Shown here: positions 36,572-49,236 of the stretch, piece after piece
Numbering within the stretch: position 1 is the stretch's first letter
How the letters are laid out: each line of letters starts with the position of its first letter
Assembly: GCA_028554795.2 (NCBI GenBank)
Contig: CM068827.1
Coordinates: 141,757,251-141,821,250, forward strand
Source of the DNA: Sinohyriopsis cumingii
Lineage: Eukaryota > Mollusca > Bivalvia > Unionida > Unionidae
Direction of reading: 5' to 3'
DNA: 64,000 nt
Made by a program: the position numbers and the translations under genes
Notes under the pieces: model-generated
Database searches by the model: none
Seen by the model: the letters and a program-made list of their open reading frames with translations, nothing else
What the model was told of the DNA's origin: nothing

Positions 36572-39500
36572 CTTCTTGGCATCCGTCCGTCTACGGGAGA
36601 CGATGGCGTAGCTCCAAAGTAAGCTTTTGTTATCCTTCTTTCTAGCTCTCTTTTCAGCTTGTTTTATTTTTCTCTCTTCCCCTGTGTTTTGAACTCCCTG
36701 CCTGACAGCTAGACGCCAGCTAGAACGGTTGTTTGCACAGGTCTCCTAGTCGTTGACATTGATGTTTGCCGTCTTCATATCCTTCTTGCAAACATCACTG
36801 TAGCGCAGATGTGGTCGTCCAGTTGGTCGTGCACCTTCTGCTAACTCCCCATATAACAGGTCCTTGGGAATGCGGCCTGGGTCCATTCTCTTTGACATGG
36901 TCAAGCCAGCGAAGGCGCCTCTCGCTGAAAATGGAGAACATGCTGTTCATGTTGGCGCGTTCTAGAACCTCTGTGTTGGGTACTTTGTCCTGCCACTGGA
37001 TGTGCAGAATGCTCCGCAGACATCTCAGGTGGGAACTGTTGAGTTTCCTCTCGTGTCTTGCATAGGTGGTCCATGTTTCGCTGCTGTAGAGAAGTGAGCT
37101 GAGCACGCAGGCTTTGTAGACATGCAGTTTGGTCTTCTTTGTAAGGTTGGGGTTGTTCCAGACCCTCTGGTTAAGTCTGACCATCACTGCTGCTGGCTTG
37201 GCAATCATGCCGTTCACCTCAGAATCAATGGAGAGTGAGCTGGAGATGTTAGACCCGAGGTATGTGAAGTTCTCGACAGCTTCCAAGTTGTACCCATCGA
37301 TGGTGAGAGAGGGAGGGGAGTCTGCGTCCTGCGACATAACGTTCGTTTTCTTCAAACTGATGGTCAGTCCAAATTCCTTACAAGCATGGGAGAGGCGGCA
37401 TACCAGCTTTTGAAGTCCATCTTCCGTGTGTGATGTCAAGGCTGCATCGTCGGCGAAGAGCAATTCACAGATGAGTACCTATGTGACTTTAGTCTTAGCA
37501 CGGAGACGGGCGATGTTGTAACAGCTTGCCGTCAGCCCTGGTATGGATGTACACTCCCTCGCTGCAGTCCTTGAATGAGTACTGGAGAAGCATGGAGAAG
37601 AAGATGGCAAAGAGCGTCGACGCAAGGACACATCCTTGTTTGACTCCGCTGATGACTGGGAATGCTTCAGATGTTGCGCCATTGAAGCACACTGTGCTGT
37701 GCATGTTCTCGTGGAACGACATGATGACAGCAAGCAGACGTGGAAGGCAGTCTATCTTCTGCAGGAGTCTGAAGAGTCCACTCCGACTAACCAGGTCAAA
37801 CGCCTTCGTCAGGTCTATGAAGGCAATGTAGAGGGGCTGCTCGCGACACTTTTCCTGCAGCTGGCGTAGTGAGAATATCATGTCTACAGTTGACCTGCCG
37901 GCTCGAAATCTACACTGGAACTCTGGGTAGACGCGGGAGGCTAGGATCTGCAAGCGCGCCAAGGCAACAGGGGCGGAAGCCTTTCCGACGATGGCTTTTC
38001 CGAGCTCTTCCAGGATGGGCTGTGTGTCTATCTCCTCCATGACAGGCAGGTCTGGAAATGCGTCCAGGGCAGTTCCAGTGACATTGTTTTGGTTTACATA
38101 TAGCTTGAGATAGTGTTCAACCCATCTCAGCAGTTGTTTCCCCTGGTCTGTGATGACTTCACCCGTCTTGGACTTGAGGGGGGCTTTCTTGTAGCTGGTG
38201 GGGCCTATCGCCTTTTTGATACCCTCATACATTCCTCTTGTATCGCCGGTGTCGGCAGCTGTCTGTATAATGTTCCAAAGGTTCAGCCAGTAGGTGTTGG
38301 CACATCGGTGGGCGGTCTTCTGGGCGTTGTTCCTTGCAATCCTGGGGGATTGTAGTGTTCTGGGGCTAGGTGCAGCCTTGTATGCCAGGAGGGCTTTCCT
38401 CTTTGCCTCAGTCACGGGCTCCATCTCCTCCCAGTTTGCCTCATACCAGTCGACATTCTTTCGCTCCCTCTTCCCGTAAGCTGTGATGGCTGAATTGTAC
38501 ACAGAGTCACGGATATGGGACCACTTGGAGTCAATAGTTTCATCAGGTGTCACTTTGGTGAGGGCTTCCTTCAGTTTGCTGATGAACTGCTGTGTTTTCT
38601 CTGGGTTGCTTGCACAGCAGGTGTTGATGCGTGGGTGACCCTTCTTCTTGGCGTGGTGCAACTTCTTGGGTAATAGTCGCACCTTGCTGGCCACGAGGGA
38701 ATGTTCACTGTAATAGCTGCGGGTGAGGAGAACACTGGCCAGTTCTGCACGCCTGGTGATGACGAGGTCTAGCTGGTGCCAGTGGCGTGAACGTGGGTGT
38801 CTCCACGACACCTGGTGGATCTCATTGCATTTGAAGAAAGTGTTGGTCACACATTGGCTGTGGGAGCAGCACATCTCCAGCAGTCGCTGACCATTCTCGT
38901 TGATCTTGCCACTTCCGTAAAAGCCGAGACAGGTGGACCAGGCCTCATGATCAGCTCCCACTCTAGCATTGAAGTCTCCTAGTATGTAAAGGCTTTCATT
39001 GTTGGGGACACTGGATATTGCCTGATCCAGAGCCTTATAAAACTTGTCTTTCTCATCGTGGGTAGAGCATAGGGCTAGGGCGTACACGCTGACGATGTTG
39101 ACCTGGCCTTAGGATGTTGACAGCCGTAGGGCAAGGATTCTCTCAGTACCTGTTGATGGAGGTTCAGTGAAGGCGATTAGCGTGTTCCTTACGGCAAAGC
39201 CTACACCATGCTGCCAGGTTCATCCGAGGGCTTCCCCTGCCAAAAGAACGTGTAATTGGCTTTCCTGATGGTGCCGCTGTCAGCCAGTCGGGTCTCCTGG
39301 AGGCAGGCAATGTCGATGTTCAGTCGGGAGAGTTCTCTGTCAATGACGACAGTCTTCCTTGCATCATCGATCTGCTGTAGGTCAGTGGTCAATCCAGGAC
39401 ACATGGTCCTGATGTTCCTGGTTGCAAAACGAAGAGTTCGAGTCTTCTTTATTTCTTCTTTTAGTCTTTCCTTGTGCGGAGTTTTGTGGCCCACTTGTCA

Positions 39501-40292
39501 AGATGGTGCTCTAAGCTCCACGCACCCAGTGAAGCAGGCAGGCCATGGCGGGCAGCACCTTACTGACTGGGGGCTGCCCAGTTTGAGCGGGCGGTAGCTG
39601 TCCAGTGAGACCTGGTGATCTCTCCCACCATCAGAAGTAACCCCTGGCGCCAAGCTCTACACCAATCGGGCTTTGACTTAGAACCGGTAAACTGCTACTT
39701 CTCGTGTTGTGCCGACGCCGTACAACGACGCTTGAGTGTCCTCTCCAGTGGAGCTATGAAGCCTGGGCAGGGTGGTATGGAGAATCAGCTGTTGTCCATG
39801 CAGCAGATCCCCCCTCTCCACACAGCTGGTGGGCCCAAGGGAACGAGGAATCCCTATACAGCTTGGCACCAACGGCGTCGCAGGAGTTGCCGGAATGACG
39901 TTAAAGTCAATGTTAGACCGCCTTAGGGAATCCATCTCCGGATTTTCTGTCGGGGTTTACTCCCTTAGCCTTTCCCATGAGTGGGTATAGCCACAAGGCA
40001 GCAGAGGTTTGGAATCGGAGTTTTCCTTCTCCTAGATGAGCTACCATCCAAGGTTTACGAGTCCCATCTACCCGAAGCAACTGGTTTTAAGGCGCCATTG
40101 GCCCGCCTTCACCCCTTCTCTTGTTAGTGGAAAACGTGGTCTGCCGGGCTTCAAATCTATGCCACTCGCGAAGGCCAGGAGCTGGATTTTAGTTGACAGA
40201 GGCAATCAGAGACGCAAGCCGTATGGGGCATTTTTGGAGGATTGGGGCGCTTGTCTCCCACTCACACCCCGGGCATTAACAACCTTAGATCA
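36572..40292 (-). mobile_element. Non-LTR retrotransposon (LINE), near full length, decayed
   Basis: 3,721 bp on the minus strand, flanked by imperfect 12-bp target duplications CAGACGTCATAT (36560-36571) and CAGAGGTCATAT (40293-40304). A 5' untranslated region of about 0.8 kb (39500-40292) precedes the coding part; the 3' end lies at 36572 without a clear poly(A). It sits inside the 34999-41129 element. Confidence 0.8.
36795..39494 (-). pseudogene. LINE endonuclease/reverse transcriptase, disrupted
   Basis: Read on the minus strand. AP-type endonuclease: RFATRNIRTMCPG, then ACLQETRLADSG near 39300, FNARVGADHEAW near 38950, and HQLDLVITRR and SEHSLVASK near 38700-38760. Reverse transcriptase: FQCRFRAGRSTVDM, YIAFIDLTKAFDLVSR, SGVKQGCVLASTLF, then FADDAALTSHTEDG near 37450 after a frame break at 37464-37495. 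A C-terminal RxLRWLDHV block follows. The early RT segment seems shortened between GKAIVGKAS and APVALARLQIL. An endonuclease-bearing clade is certain; the exact clade is not. Confidence 0.87.
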
Positions 40293-41138
40293 CAGAGGTC
40301 ATATAGTCACGTGACATCGAAATAAACAAATTTCCCAAGTTGTTGTACATAGAATTTTGAAATATTATATAGAAGTCACTTAATGTTTGTAAATAAATAT
40401 AATGCATACTTAATTCTCAACATATTTATTCTAAGAGCAACGAACAGAAACCTGTCGGTATCGCAGCAGGGTGGAGAAAACCATTTTCAAGAAGTACCGA
40501 GCACGCGTCAGCGATGTTTTTTTGTTGGTGTCACGTGACTATACCACATTGACACGTGCTCTTCGTAGTGAATCTGGTTTTCTTCCAACTTTTGCAACAT
40601 TTACAGATTTTCGTCGTTGTTTTCACAATAAATATTTTGAGAATTTTGTTTTTTATTTTTCTATAAAAATTACATGACTTTTATATATATGTTCGATTTG
40701 TTTTCCTACAGCAACACTAGAAATGGGCTGTTGTTGATATCACGTGACTGTATGACCTCTGATGTGATTCAGATGTCGGTCGCGAGCGCTGTGTAGTCAC
40801 GTGACTAGGAGTACAAATGGCCAGATCCAGGTCAAATTTTAGCAACGATGTACTTTTGTCTAGTATCATCGGATTAAAGACATAAAGAATGCTATGATCG
40901 CAAGTTCTGAGAACATAAATCATATTCCTATCGATATCATGCAGTTATATCTCGATGAAAGGTCGTTCAAGTTTGCTGGGCTGGCTAGTAAGCGGCTACC
41001 CCATGCCGACACCAAATGGTGTCGGCGAATTCCAACTTTTCGATAGGGAATGCGCTCTGACCCTACACCCCAACATAAATGTCCAAATATCAAAAGTGGG
41101 GTGGCAAGGGTCAGAGGAAACTCGAACTAACATATGGG

Positions 41139-41944
41139 CTACAACAGGCTTGATGCCCATATCCGGTAGGTAACAACATTTGGTTTACTCTAGTCCTACA
41201 ATGTAAGACATAGCACATGTTGTTTTTGTTTTAGTGCTATGTTTATTATCCAAATAACGGCCTTGTATAGTGTGTTCCGATGTCGATGACATCGGAATGA
41301 GTAATCGAAGTTTCAGGATACTCTTCCACCAATTTATGTGTAATTAATATACTTACTGTGCTTTCTTTATCCTGGCGGAATGAAAATGTGACGTTTACAA
41401 ATCATAGGGGTTCGTTACAAAGAAAATTTGTAGTATCCGTCCTTGAATCAAGGGATGGGGGTTCTAATATGTAACAATATTACACAAGGGAAGACACCGG
41501 TCCGCACCCTTCGGTAGTTCCAACACTGCTAGTTTATCCTAATTGCGTCTGCGAATTTCCAACTTAAGCCAGTCGTAATCAAGAATAGTGCAATTGTCAA
41601 AACAGTTCGACACATTTCGTTCAGTTTGTGACATAATGGAGAAACTGCAATAATTGTTCGCCGATTTGGACGTTTGGACAAATGCCGGCTAGAAGTGCCG
41701 TTTTATATTCGGATAGTCTTGGATTTCACCATTGACCGAAAGGTAAGATCCGAACAACCTAGAGTCCGCAGTAAATAAGTATTGACATGTATTTTCAAAC
41801 AATAAGTATGTTTCTGGAGTTAACAATGCACTCTGCAACAATGTAACCAGCAATCAGCACCAAATTTACCAAAATCAATATTTGTTTCTGTCACCAAAAT
41901 TAAAACGCATCACAATATACATTAACGATATTTACTGCATGATC
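41139..41944. other. No recognisable gene
   Basis: Non-coding sequence between the nested element and the SINE. I see no long frame or repeat. Confidence 0.5.
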
Positions 41945-42194
41945 TAATTTGTAATGTAACTTTAACAATTTTTCAGTCATATCGATAGGATGTCTGCAGT
42001 GTGACAGTTTATAGTGATATCTGGCACTGGGGCATCATGCGGAAAACATTTAGGATCATGTCACACTCAGTCACATTATACTGAGGCAGCTGTTTGTACC
42101 ATTTTAGAAGTCTTTGGTATGACTCGGCCGGGGTTCGAACGCGCGACCTCCCGCATCCGAGGCGGATGCTCTATCCACTAGGCCACCGGATCGG
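41945..42194 (-). mobile_element. tRNA-derived SINE, copy B, with tRNA-like head
   Basis: On the minus strand the head reads GTGGCCTAGTGGATAGAGCA (A box) and later GCGTTCGAACCCCGGC (B box), then the body shared with 15041-15327 and an end matching ACTGAAAAATTGTTAAAG. Its middle is shorter than in copy A. The left limit is approximate. Confidence 0.75.
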
Positions 42195-43179
42195 TTCCGG
42201 AGGAAGCTAAAATCTTTAAAGAACCCCACACTCTTTGCGATTTTGCCTATTGGCGACACTTGGAGAGTGGACGACACTGAGCGTTACAGGGACTGCCATC
42301 GGTATGCTACAATAATGGCTCACAATTTCTAGGAATATGAGGGACAGTTTCTTTTGAAATATTATTCAGAACAAGGCACTGAATACCCCACAGTTACCTT
42401 GAACGAAGCCAATCACATCTACCCGAAAGATCTACGCTTGATAGCAAGCTCACTCTTCAAACCCGTTTGACTTTCAAGAAGAAATCTGGAAATATTGCGG
42501 ATCTGATGTGAATATTTTGCGCTGTTGCTATGCAAAGCGACAGCAATTACTTCTGGATCACGGTATTGTTGATCCTTTGAAGGAAGCTTCTTCTATCGCA
42601 AACAGAGCTTGGATTAGGTTAAGGAAAGAAGTTTGTTCATGAAAACAAACTAGCTATTAGTCCTGTCTTTCGGTCAGGTGTCGCTACCTCGCTAAAGATT
42701 TGCTCTCCATTACATTTGTCAAAGTGAAGATAACTGGATAGAAATGCTAGAAATGCTGAAGAGGAGAAAATTAGAAGTCCTTTAGTGGATGGGTGGGATT
42801 TCCAATATCGCCTAGTCGTCTACGAATTCCAGGGATGTTTATTTCACGAATGCTGTACGTGCTTTCCACAATGAGACTGACAAGTCCTTTCTCAGAGTTT
42901 ACCATGGAATATTTGTACCAGCAAATATACCAACAAACGCCTGAGGTTAGAACCTGAATGACTCAAAGATTTAGAAATGTTGCAACACGATTACGGTCAA
43001 CGGTCCAGAATTTAGACGCAAAACCAAAAGTTACGATGAAAATATGCTCGAATCCCTACCGGTCACCCTGAAATGTTGCCTGAACACATCGACGTGGAAT
43101 ACATTCACCAGTACGAAGGTTTGATCAAATGCAAAGTTTTACCTCCATCCAACGTGTACCAACTCTTGTTACCACATCG
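42195..43179 (+). pseudogene. polB: Third Polinton: internal fragment of DNA polymerase B
   Basis: Corresponds to about 20285-21660 of copy 2. Recognisable blocks: DTERYRDCHRYATIMAHNF near 42280-42330, then YEGQFLLKYYSEQGTE, a deletion, FDFQEEIWKYCGSDVNILR near 42470-42530, LLDHGIVDPLKEAS, VVYEFQGCLFHECC near 42820-42860, and EYIHQYEGLIKCKVLPPSN near 43095-43155. There are many stops and frame changes. It differs clearly from copies 1 and 2, so it belongs to an older or distinct lineage. SINEs abut both ends. Confidence 0.88.
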
Positions 43180-43268
43180 TCTCCAGTGGTTAGAGCGTCC
43201 GCCTCGGATGTGGGAGGTCTGGCATTTGAACCACGACAGAATCATACCAAAGCAGACCTGCCAACCCT
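43180..43268 (+). mobile_element. tRNA-derived SINE head, plus strand
   Basis: CCAGTGGTTAGAGCGTCCGC and CGGATGTGGGAGGTC correspond to the A-box and anticodon-arm region of the SINE at 41945; the B box is worn (GGCATTTGAACCACG). Only the head and first body bases (AATCATACCAAAG) are present. Confidence 0.65.
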
Positions 43269-45023
43269 TACGATTTTGCCGTAAGTCTTACGAAAATTAC
43301 CCTTAAAATACAGACTTACGGCATACAAGCAAACACTGCGACAAAATTATCGTTGCCGAAAAATCCGGATAATTGGTTGATCGGTGTTTGATTTGGATCC
43401 GGGTTTCATATTAGAATTAGTAAAATTAGTCAGGGAACCAGACTAGCTTTACAGCAGCACCCATACGCTTTAAATTATACCTATTTGTTAATGCGAAGCA
43501 TCTGCATGATCAAACTGTTGATTATATAATACAAAAAATTAAGCTGGCGTTCAGAAAGCTTTGCATGTTTGGGACAAAAGGGAAAATAAGCTTCTAGAAA
43601 AAATGTTAATAGTCAACACTGGTGAATAAAAAGGAGTGTTCAGATTATTGTGAATAAAACTTGGAAAGGACACAATTATGTGTATTGGACATCACATGCC
43701 AATTTGAGTGTCTCTTGGCGGGAGATACGATTGCCGTCGTCATGTGAAATGGATAAAGAATTTCCAAGTATTTTTATTACGTCAAGTTGAGAGATAGCAC
43801 CAAGCCATTGAGTTGCATATGGTTTGGAACTAAAGTTTGTGCTACTGTACTAGTGGTAGATAATGTCTACGCGTACTTTACAAACCTTTCGGTTGAACAT
43901 AATCTTTATCGTCGCTGAGTTGAACTTTTAATTACGTTTTCCAGCTTTACAATAGCAGTTATTGAAATTTTGCTACACCTTACTGACGTTTGGTCAATCT
44001 TACGGAAAAGATCAACTGTCTTACTGAGACGGACTCGTTAGGGTTGGCAGATCTTCCAAAGACTTCTAAAAATGACACTTAATATGCCTTGCGAGGCGCT
44101 CATGGACCCAGATGTTGACGCACCCTCTTAAATGTAAATAAATAAATATTAAATGTGATGTACATGCTAACAGCATGCCCTTAATAAACAAACAAATGAA
44201 CACGTCATACGAAAGACAGTGACTTGTTGTAGGAAGAGGGTGCAGGGGAACCAATGTTTGGTATATATATAAATAGTTTGTCGACACATACATTTATTAA
44301 GGGAACAAAATATTGTAATAAGAACTTGACCAAGTGGATTACCATTTCAAGTGTAATATACTTAAATATAGGAGAGCAAAATGTACACTTTCTGTGTGTT
44401 ATGCAACGCCGAGGATAATTCGATTAAAGGGTGGCAATACACAATTATGAGAAAATATACTCAGGCATGAAGACCTTCAAATTTATACCAATGATGGTGA
44501 TTCATATTCAAGGGCCACCGTTACTAAACATAGCAAAACCTTTTAACGGCTTCTTGAAAACCGCTCACTTAAATTTGGTATAAAGGCATGACATGCCTCG
44601 TAGCAAAATAGGATGCTGCCTATTCATATTTTATCCGGTGTATCTTATGAGAACCATTCTTTAAACAATATTGAAAGCCACACATACTGGGAAGCTTTGT
44701 GTCAAAGGTGGTTAAATTTTGTATAACAGGTTTTAGCTCAAATTTATTGTTTTAATAGTTGACATGGATTCCTCCGCCTTTTCATGTACATCTAAGCCCA
44801 TACTAGATAGCATGTTTAATTGCTACAACAAAAGATTCCGGTGATATTTTCTTAAAATTTATTGCAGATATATGTAGGACTTAACGCCACTGTCATCATT
44901 TGGCATGTATTATATTGAGAATGTACATTCATTTCGATTATCATGTTTTTTGAAGCAAAACAAAGATAACAAAAATATTGATTCAGGCTATGTAATCTTT
45001 TTTTTTTATAAATATAAATATAG
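43269..45023. other. No gene assigned; possibly upstream intron of the Death-domain gene
   Basis: No long open frame or known repeat. Earlier exons of the gene at 45024-53159 could lie here but I could not define any. The polypyrimidine tract and AG at 45002-45023 form the acceptor of the first exon I recognise. Confidence 0.4.
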
Positions 45024-45305
45024 GTCTGAGTGACCAGTGCCTTGCCGAATTGAGTTTGGGCATCGGGAAGGATTGGATGTTTCTTGGGATAAACATGGGG
45101 TTCCGGCAGGTACAGTTGGAACAGTTGCAGCAGATGTTCCCGTACAACGTACAGGAGTGTGTTCTGAGCATGCTGACTAGTTGGAGGGACAATGTGCTGG
45201 AGCAGGTGCCTAATGTAGACCTCGTTCCACTTCTGAGCAAGAGTCTAATGGACTGCGGTATGATAGAGCTAGCAGATAAATTGAAGAACCTCGTCGGGAT
45301 ATCAG
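45024..45305 (+). CDS. Death/STAND/ankyrin gene: Death-domain exon
   Basis: Internal exon bounded by a TATAG acceptor and a CAG-GTATGG donor, phase 1 at both ends. It encodes about 94 residues with the Death-domain pattern: ELSLGIGKDWMFLGINMGF, then LEQLQQMFPYNVQECVLSML, TSWRDN, and a final helix pair (VPLLSKSLMDCGMIELADKL). Death domains link receptors to adaptor proteins in apoptosis and innate immune signalling. The next exons, also phase 1, encode a STAND NTPase and ankyrin repeats, so this would be the signalling end of an intracellular sensor. No start codon region was found. Confidence 0.75.
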
Positions 45306-47104
45306 GTATGGAACTTCAGATGCAAAGCTGTAAGATGTTTCAGCAAAAGTGTCATCTCAGCACTCATATATTAGAATGATTGACTTTATACTAAATGAAA
45401 TGCTTTGACAGATGTACACATACTTTAAACTAAAAATTGACTATTAATTGATTTGATTGATGGACTTAAGGTTACACGTCTGTCTCTTAATTGCATTGAT
45501 TGATTGAGTCTATACTAATCAACATCCTATTAATCGATTTCATTGAAAGAATTAAGACTAAAATCCTCGACTTTCGATCACTTTGTCTGATAGACATGAC
45601 GCCCAAAACTTAGACTTACAATTCCTTTGAGTGATAGATTTTAGACTTAATCTTACTATTGTTGATTGCTTCACCTGATGGGCTTACGACTCAAAACAAC
45701 AGATTATTATTTGCTTTGGACTTTTTATTGCTTTGATAGTGGTACTGAAGAACCAAACCGGGAATATCAGTTGCTTTAACCCTAAACCGACTAAAACAAA
45801 GTATATCCTGCTTGGTCCGATGTTATGTAAGACCTACATATATTTAATTTGCATTGTTTGTTTGTGGGGGGTCTTCATGTTTTTTTAATTTCCTTACATG
45901 ATATTGTAATGTATCATTGCATGTTGGTTTCGACCTTGTCCAAAACAGAGTTCATTTCTGCTTGATCTGAAATGACTATTTTGTAAACAACTAATGCATA
46001 GCTAAATTATTCTCTATGTGTGTGGGTTTAAAATCAGACTCATTATCAAGAGAAGTAAATATGTTTATTTGGGTCTAGGTATAGGTTTTGGAATTTCCTT
46101 AGTGTATTTGACAATAGTTCAGAAACTGTTTCTAATAATAACTAACATTTTTCATTTTGTAAACATCGGGAACCTTCTAGAAGGTTCTTTTCCATTAAGT
46201 AATAATTTGTTTTAGAAATTGCTAATTGTGAACTGAGGTCAAGTAGAGGATTATATAATCTTGTAACTGAGACGATTTTTCATTTGTGCTTTAAGTTCTA
46301 GACAATCAACTTGTATTATATGTTGTGTCCAGTAATTCACTTTTGGGCTGGAATCTATTTTCTTCAAATTATTGAATTCAAGTGAGTATTTTCTCTGGAA
46401 ATACAAAAGTGCTATATCAAATTCTTGGATGCAGACATTCACTGTAATTTATAGCGAATTCAAAACTTGGAATTATATTACTGTGATTTAACAAAAGACT
46501 GTTAGTACATCAATATTCTTTGAGCTACCACAGACACGTCATCATTGTCAGTTTTGGATTAATGTGGACTTTTACTGAGTTTTATTCAGGACTTTAAGTT
46601 ATTAGGACTCGTGTCTGTAATTGTTGGATTATTTCGGAATTTAATTCCCAAAACTGTAAGTTCTTTTTTTCTCTTTCAGTTTCGCTTTGTATTATAAGGA
46701 ATTAAATTATTTCTTGAATTTTACAAAGCTTGTTGCTTTTCACTCTTTTCTGTTACTTATTTTTAGAGGATAGATTCGTAACAAAGACTCAAAGCTTTGT
46801 TAATTTCCTGAACTGACTAAATGACCGGGCTGTCCACAGCTGTGTGTGATGTACTTAAAAGATTAAAAACTTGCACTATAATTTCCCCCTTTATTCTGTT
46901 GACTGATCCGATTGCAATAGAATTTCAGGATAATAGATAGTATAAATGCACTTAACGTTTTGTCTAATTTTGCAATATATTAACAACATATGACGCTGCT
47001 TTCAACCATTTGGGATTTAAAGTCAACTTTGTTAATATACAATAGTTTGATAACACTGGTCAACAGTGAAATCATTACTGACTTGAAAAGGCCCTAATCT
47101 GTAG
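45306..47104. other. Intron of the Death/STAND gene, left part
   Basis: AT-rich intronic sequence from the 45306 donor to the DNA transposon. Between 45430 and 45780 it has loosely repeated GATTGATxGACTTA phrases. No coding sequence seen. Confidence 0.6.
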
Positions 47105-47319
47105 TATTTTGGTGTGCCGAACACGAATATAACCGTGAAAAATTTGTATTGGCTCTCGTTTTGAAGATATTCATATACCTCATTTTCTATGTTTCACTGT
47201 GTAAATTTCTCCAGTAGGACTGCAGCAACATCCGGAATAATGATGTAACATTGCATAATACCATCATGCTCACATCATCCACAGTTGATTGCATCATTTT
47301 CTGATGCAATGCAATACTA

Positions 47320-47436
47320 ATGCCATGCGGCTGCTGAAGTAAGTTGACGTCAGCAGTGTACTATACATGTGTAGGCCTATTATACTAATGCCAGGCGGCT
47401 GCTGAAGCTGACGTAAGCAGTGTACTATATAAAGCC
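47320..47436 (+). promoter_or_regulatory. Duplicated promoter unit with CRE-like sites and TATA box
   Basis: Two units, AATGCCATGCGGCTGCTGAA at 47320 and AATGCCAGGCGGCTGCTGAA at 47388, each containing TGACGTCA or TGACGTAA and CAGTGTACTATA. The second runs into CTATATAAAGCCC (TATA at about 47426), 120 bp before the ATG. Confidence 0.6.
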
Positions 47437-47547
47437 CAATCAGATAGGTTCAGCATTTAAAATATTTTAGACGTTGTGCGAGACAGTTCAAGCTACTGTT
47501 ACATAAAACTTATTATTTTATCCATTTACGTACAATAAAGAACAGTA

Positions 47548-49236
47548 ATGCCTCGAAAGTGTGTTAATACCGCGGACAATTTTTGCTATATTTGTGGGGA
47601 AGTGACATTTGCCAACCAGAAGAAAAGTATCAATTCTCAAGTGAAGAAGGCATATCATCTTTACTTCGGATGCAAGGTTGGTGACCAAGACAAGCCTTGG
47701 GCTCCGCATATATGCTGTGCTACATGTACAACACAGCTTTCACAGTGGTTGAATTGCAAAAGGTCATCAATGCCGTTTGCAGTCCCAATGGTGTGGAGAG
47801 AGCCAAGCAACCACCTAAATGACTGTTACTTCTGCTTGGTTCCTCCTCTTTCCGGCGGAATAACGAAGCGAAAGAAGTCGAGAATAGTCTACCCAAACAT
47901 TCCGTCTGCATTGAGACCAGTTCCACATGGTGAGGGACTTCCTATTCCAGAACCTCCAGCAGAATATTCTCTTGATTCATCTGACGAAGACAAAGGTGAG
48001 TCGACCTGTTCTTCTCCTGGTCCATCAGCATGCAGTGATCCAGATTTTCACTGTGGTGCATCATCAACCCCACACAGAATAACACAGGAAGAACTAAATG
48101 ACCTGATTCGTGATTTGGACTTATCAAAGAACAAGGCAGAATTGCTAGGATCAAGACTCCAACAATGGAATCTTCTAGAAGAAGATGTCACAATTACTGC
48201 ATATCGAAAGCGCCACCAGCAATTGGAGCCTTTCTTCAGAAAGGAAAGTAATCTGATATTCTGTTCCGATATTGAGGGCCTCATGAATGCTTTAAAAATC
48301 ACTCATGACCCACAAGAATGGAGACTATTTGTGGACTCTTCGAAACTGAGTCTCAAGGCTGTGCTTTTGCACAATGGAAACATTCTTCCATCTATTCCAG
48401 TAGCGTATGCTGTCCACATGAAAGAGACATACGATAACTTAAGGCAGCTACTGAATTCCATTGAGTATAACAAGTACAGCTGGCACCTCTGTGGTGATTT
48501 GAAGGTAGTTGCCCTTTTAATGGGACTGCAGCAAGGATATACAAAATACATGTGTTTCTTATGCGAGTGGGATAGCCGAGCAAGGGAAATGCACTACATG
48601 AGGAAGGAATGGACTCACAGGCAGAATGTAGCCATTGGAGAGAAGAATATCCAACACCCAGCTCTGGTTGAGGCTCAGAAAATCTTGCTACCACCCCTTC
48701 ACATCAAACTAGGTTTGATGAAGAACTTCGTGAAAGCCATTGACCGGACTTTGCCAGCATTCCGATACCTGCATGAAAAATTCCCTCGACTCAGCGAAGC
48801 AAAGATTAAAGAGGGAGTTTTTGTGGGTCCTCAGATTCGAGAGCTTTTCAAAGATGACCGGTTCAACAACTTGCTGGAAGGTGACGCGAAACAAGCATGG
48901 AATGCTTTTCGCCTAGTTTCTACAAACTTCCTCGGAAATGTTAGGGCAGAAAACTATAAGGAACTAGTAGAAGACATGTTGATGAAGTATAAGAAACTTG
49001 GCTGCAATATGTCTCTAAAGATTCACTTCCTTCATTCCCATTTGGATTTCTTTCCTAGCAACTGTGGTATTGTTAGTGATGAACACGGCGAACGTTTTCA
49101 TCAAGATATCGCAACAATGGAACAAAGATACCAGGGAAAATGGTCCACTACAATGCTGGCTGACTACTGCTGGACACTCCTCAGAGATGCTCCCGAACAG
49201 CTGTACAAGAGACAGGCGAAGAAATCTAAGATGTAG
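47548..49236 (+). CDS. Putative transposase/transposon-derived protein, 562 residues, intact
   Basis: Single open frame. The N-terminus has a ZAD-like Cys arrangement (MPRKCVNTADNFCYICGEVT and later PHICCATCTTQLSQW), then WREPSNHLNDCYFC. A Ser/Pro-rich linker is followed by a large domain with FVDSSKLSLKAVLLHNGN, HLCGDLKVVALLMGLQQGYT, YMCFLCEWDSRAREMHY and, near the end, FFPSNCGIVSDEHGERFHQD. Similar single-exon proteins are numerous in arthropods and other invertebrates and usually carry no name. Spaced acidic residues (VDSS, GDLK, DEHGE) could be a DDE site, but this is unproven. Inverted ends and absence of introns point to a mobile element. Confidence 0.75.
   Translation: MPRKCVNTADNFCYICGEVTFANQKKSINSQVKKAYHLYFGCKVGDQDKPWAPHICCATCTTQLSQWLNCKRSSMPFAVPMVWREPSNHLNDCYFCLVPPLSGGITKRKKSRIVYPNIPSALRPVPHGEGLPIPEPPAEYSLDSSDEDKGESTCSSPGPSACSDPDFHCGASSTPHRITQEELNDLIRDLDLSKNKAELLGSRLQQWNLLEEDVTITAYRKRHQQLEPFFRKESNLIFCSDIEGLMNALKITHDPQEWRLFVDSSKLSLKAVLLHNGNILPSIPVAYAVHMKETYDNLRQLLNSIEYNKYSWHLCGDLKVVALLMGLQQGYTKYMCFLCEWDSRAREMHYMRKEWTHRQNVAIGEKNIQHPALVEAQKILLPPLHIKLGLMKNFVKAIDRTLPAFRYLHEKFPRLSEAKIKEGVFVGPQIRELFKDDRFNNLLEGDAKQAWNAFRLVSTNFLGNVRAENYKELVEDMLMKYKKLGCNMSLKIHFLHSHLDFFPSNCGIVSDEHGERFHQDIATMEQRYQGKWSTTMLADYCWTLLRDAPEQLYKRQAKKSKM

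Noticed and set aside
37129-39597. Plus-strand frames over the LINE
   Set aside because: They are antisense shadows of the endonuclease/RT gene, which has the recognisable motifs on the minus strand.
42130-42194. Possible tRNA gene on the minus strand
   Set aside because: A and B boxes are present, but the anticodon loop lacks the normal U33, the acceptor stem does not close, and the sequence runs straight into a SINE body shared with 15041-15327.
43073-43306. Open frame beginning LPEHIDVEYIHQYEGLIK as an intact gene
   Set aside because: It is the end of the decayed polB fragment reading into a SINE head.
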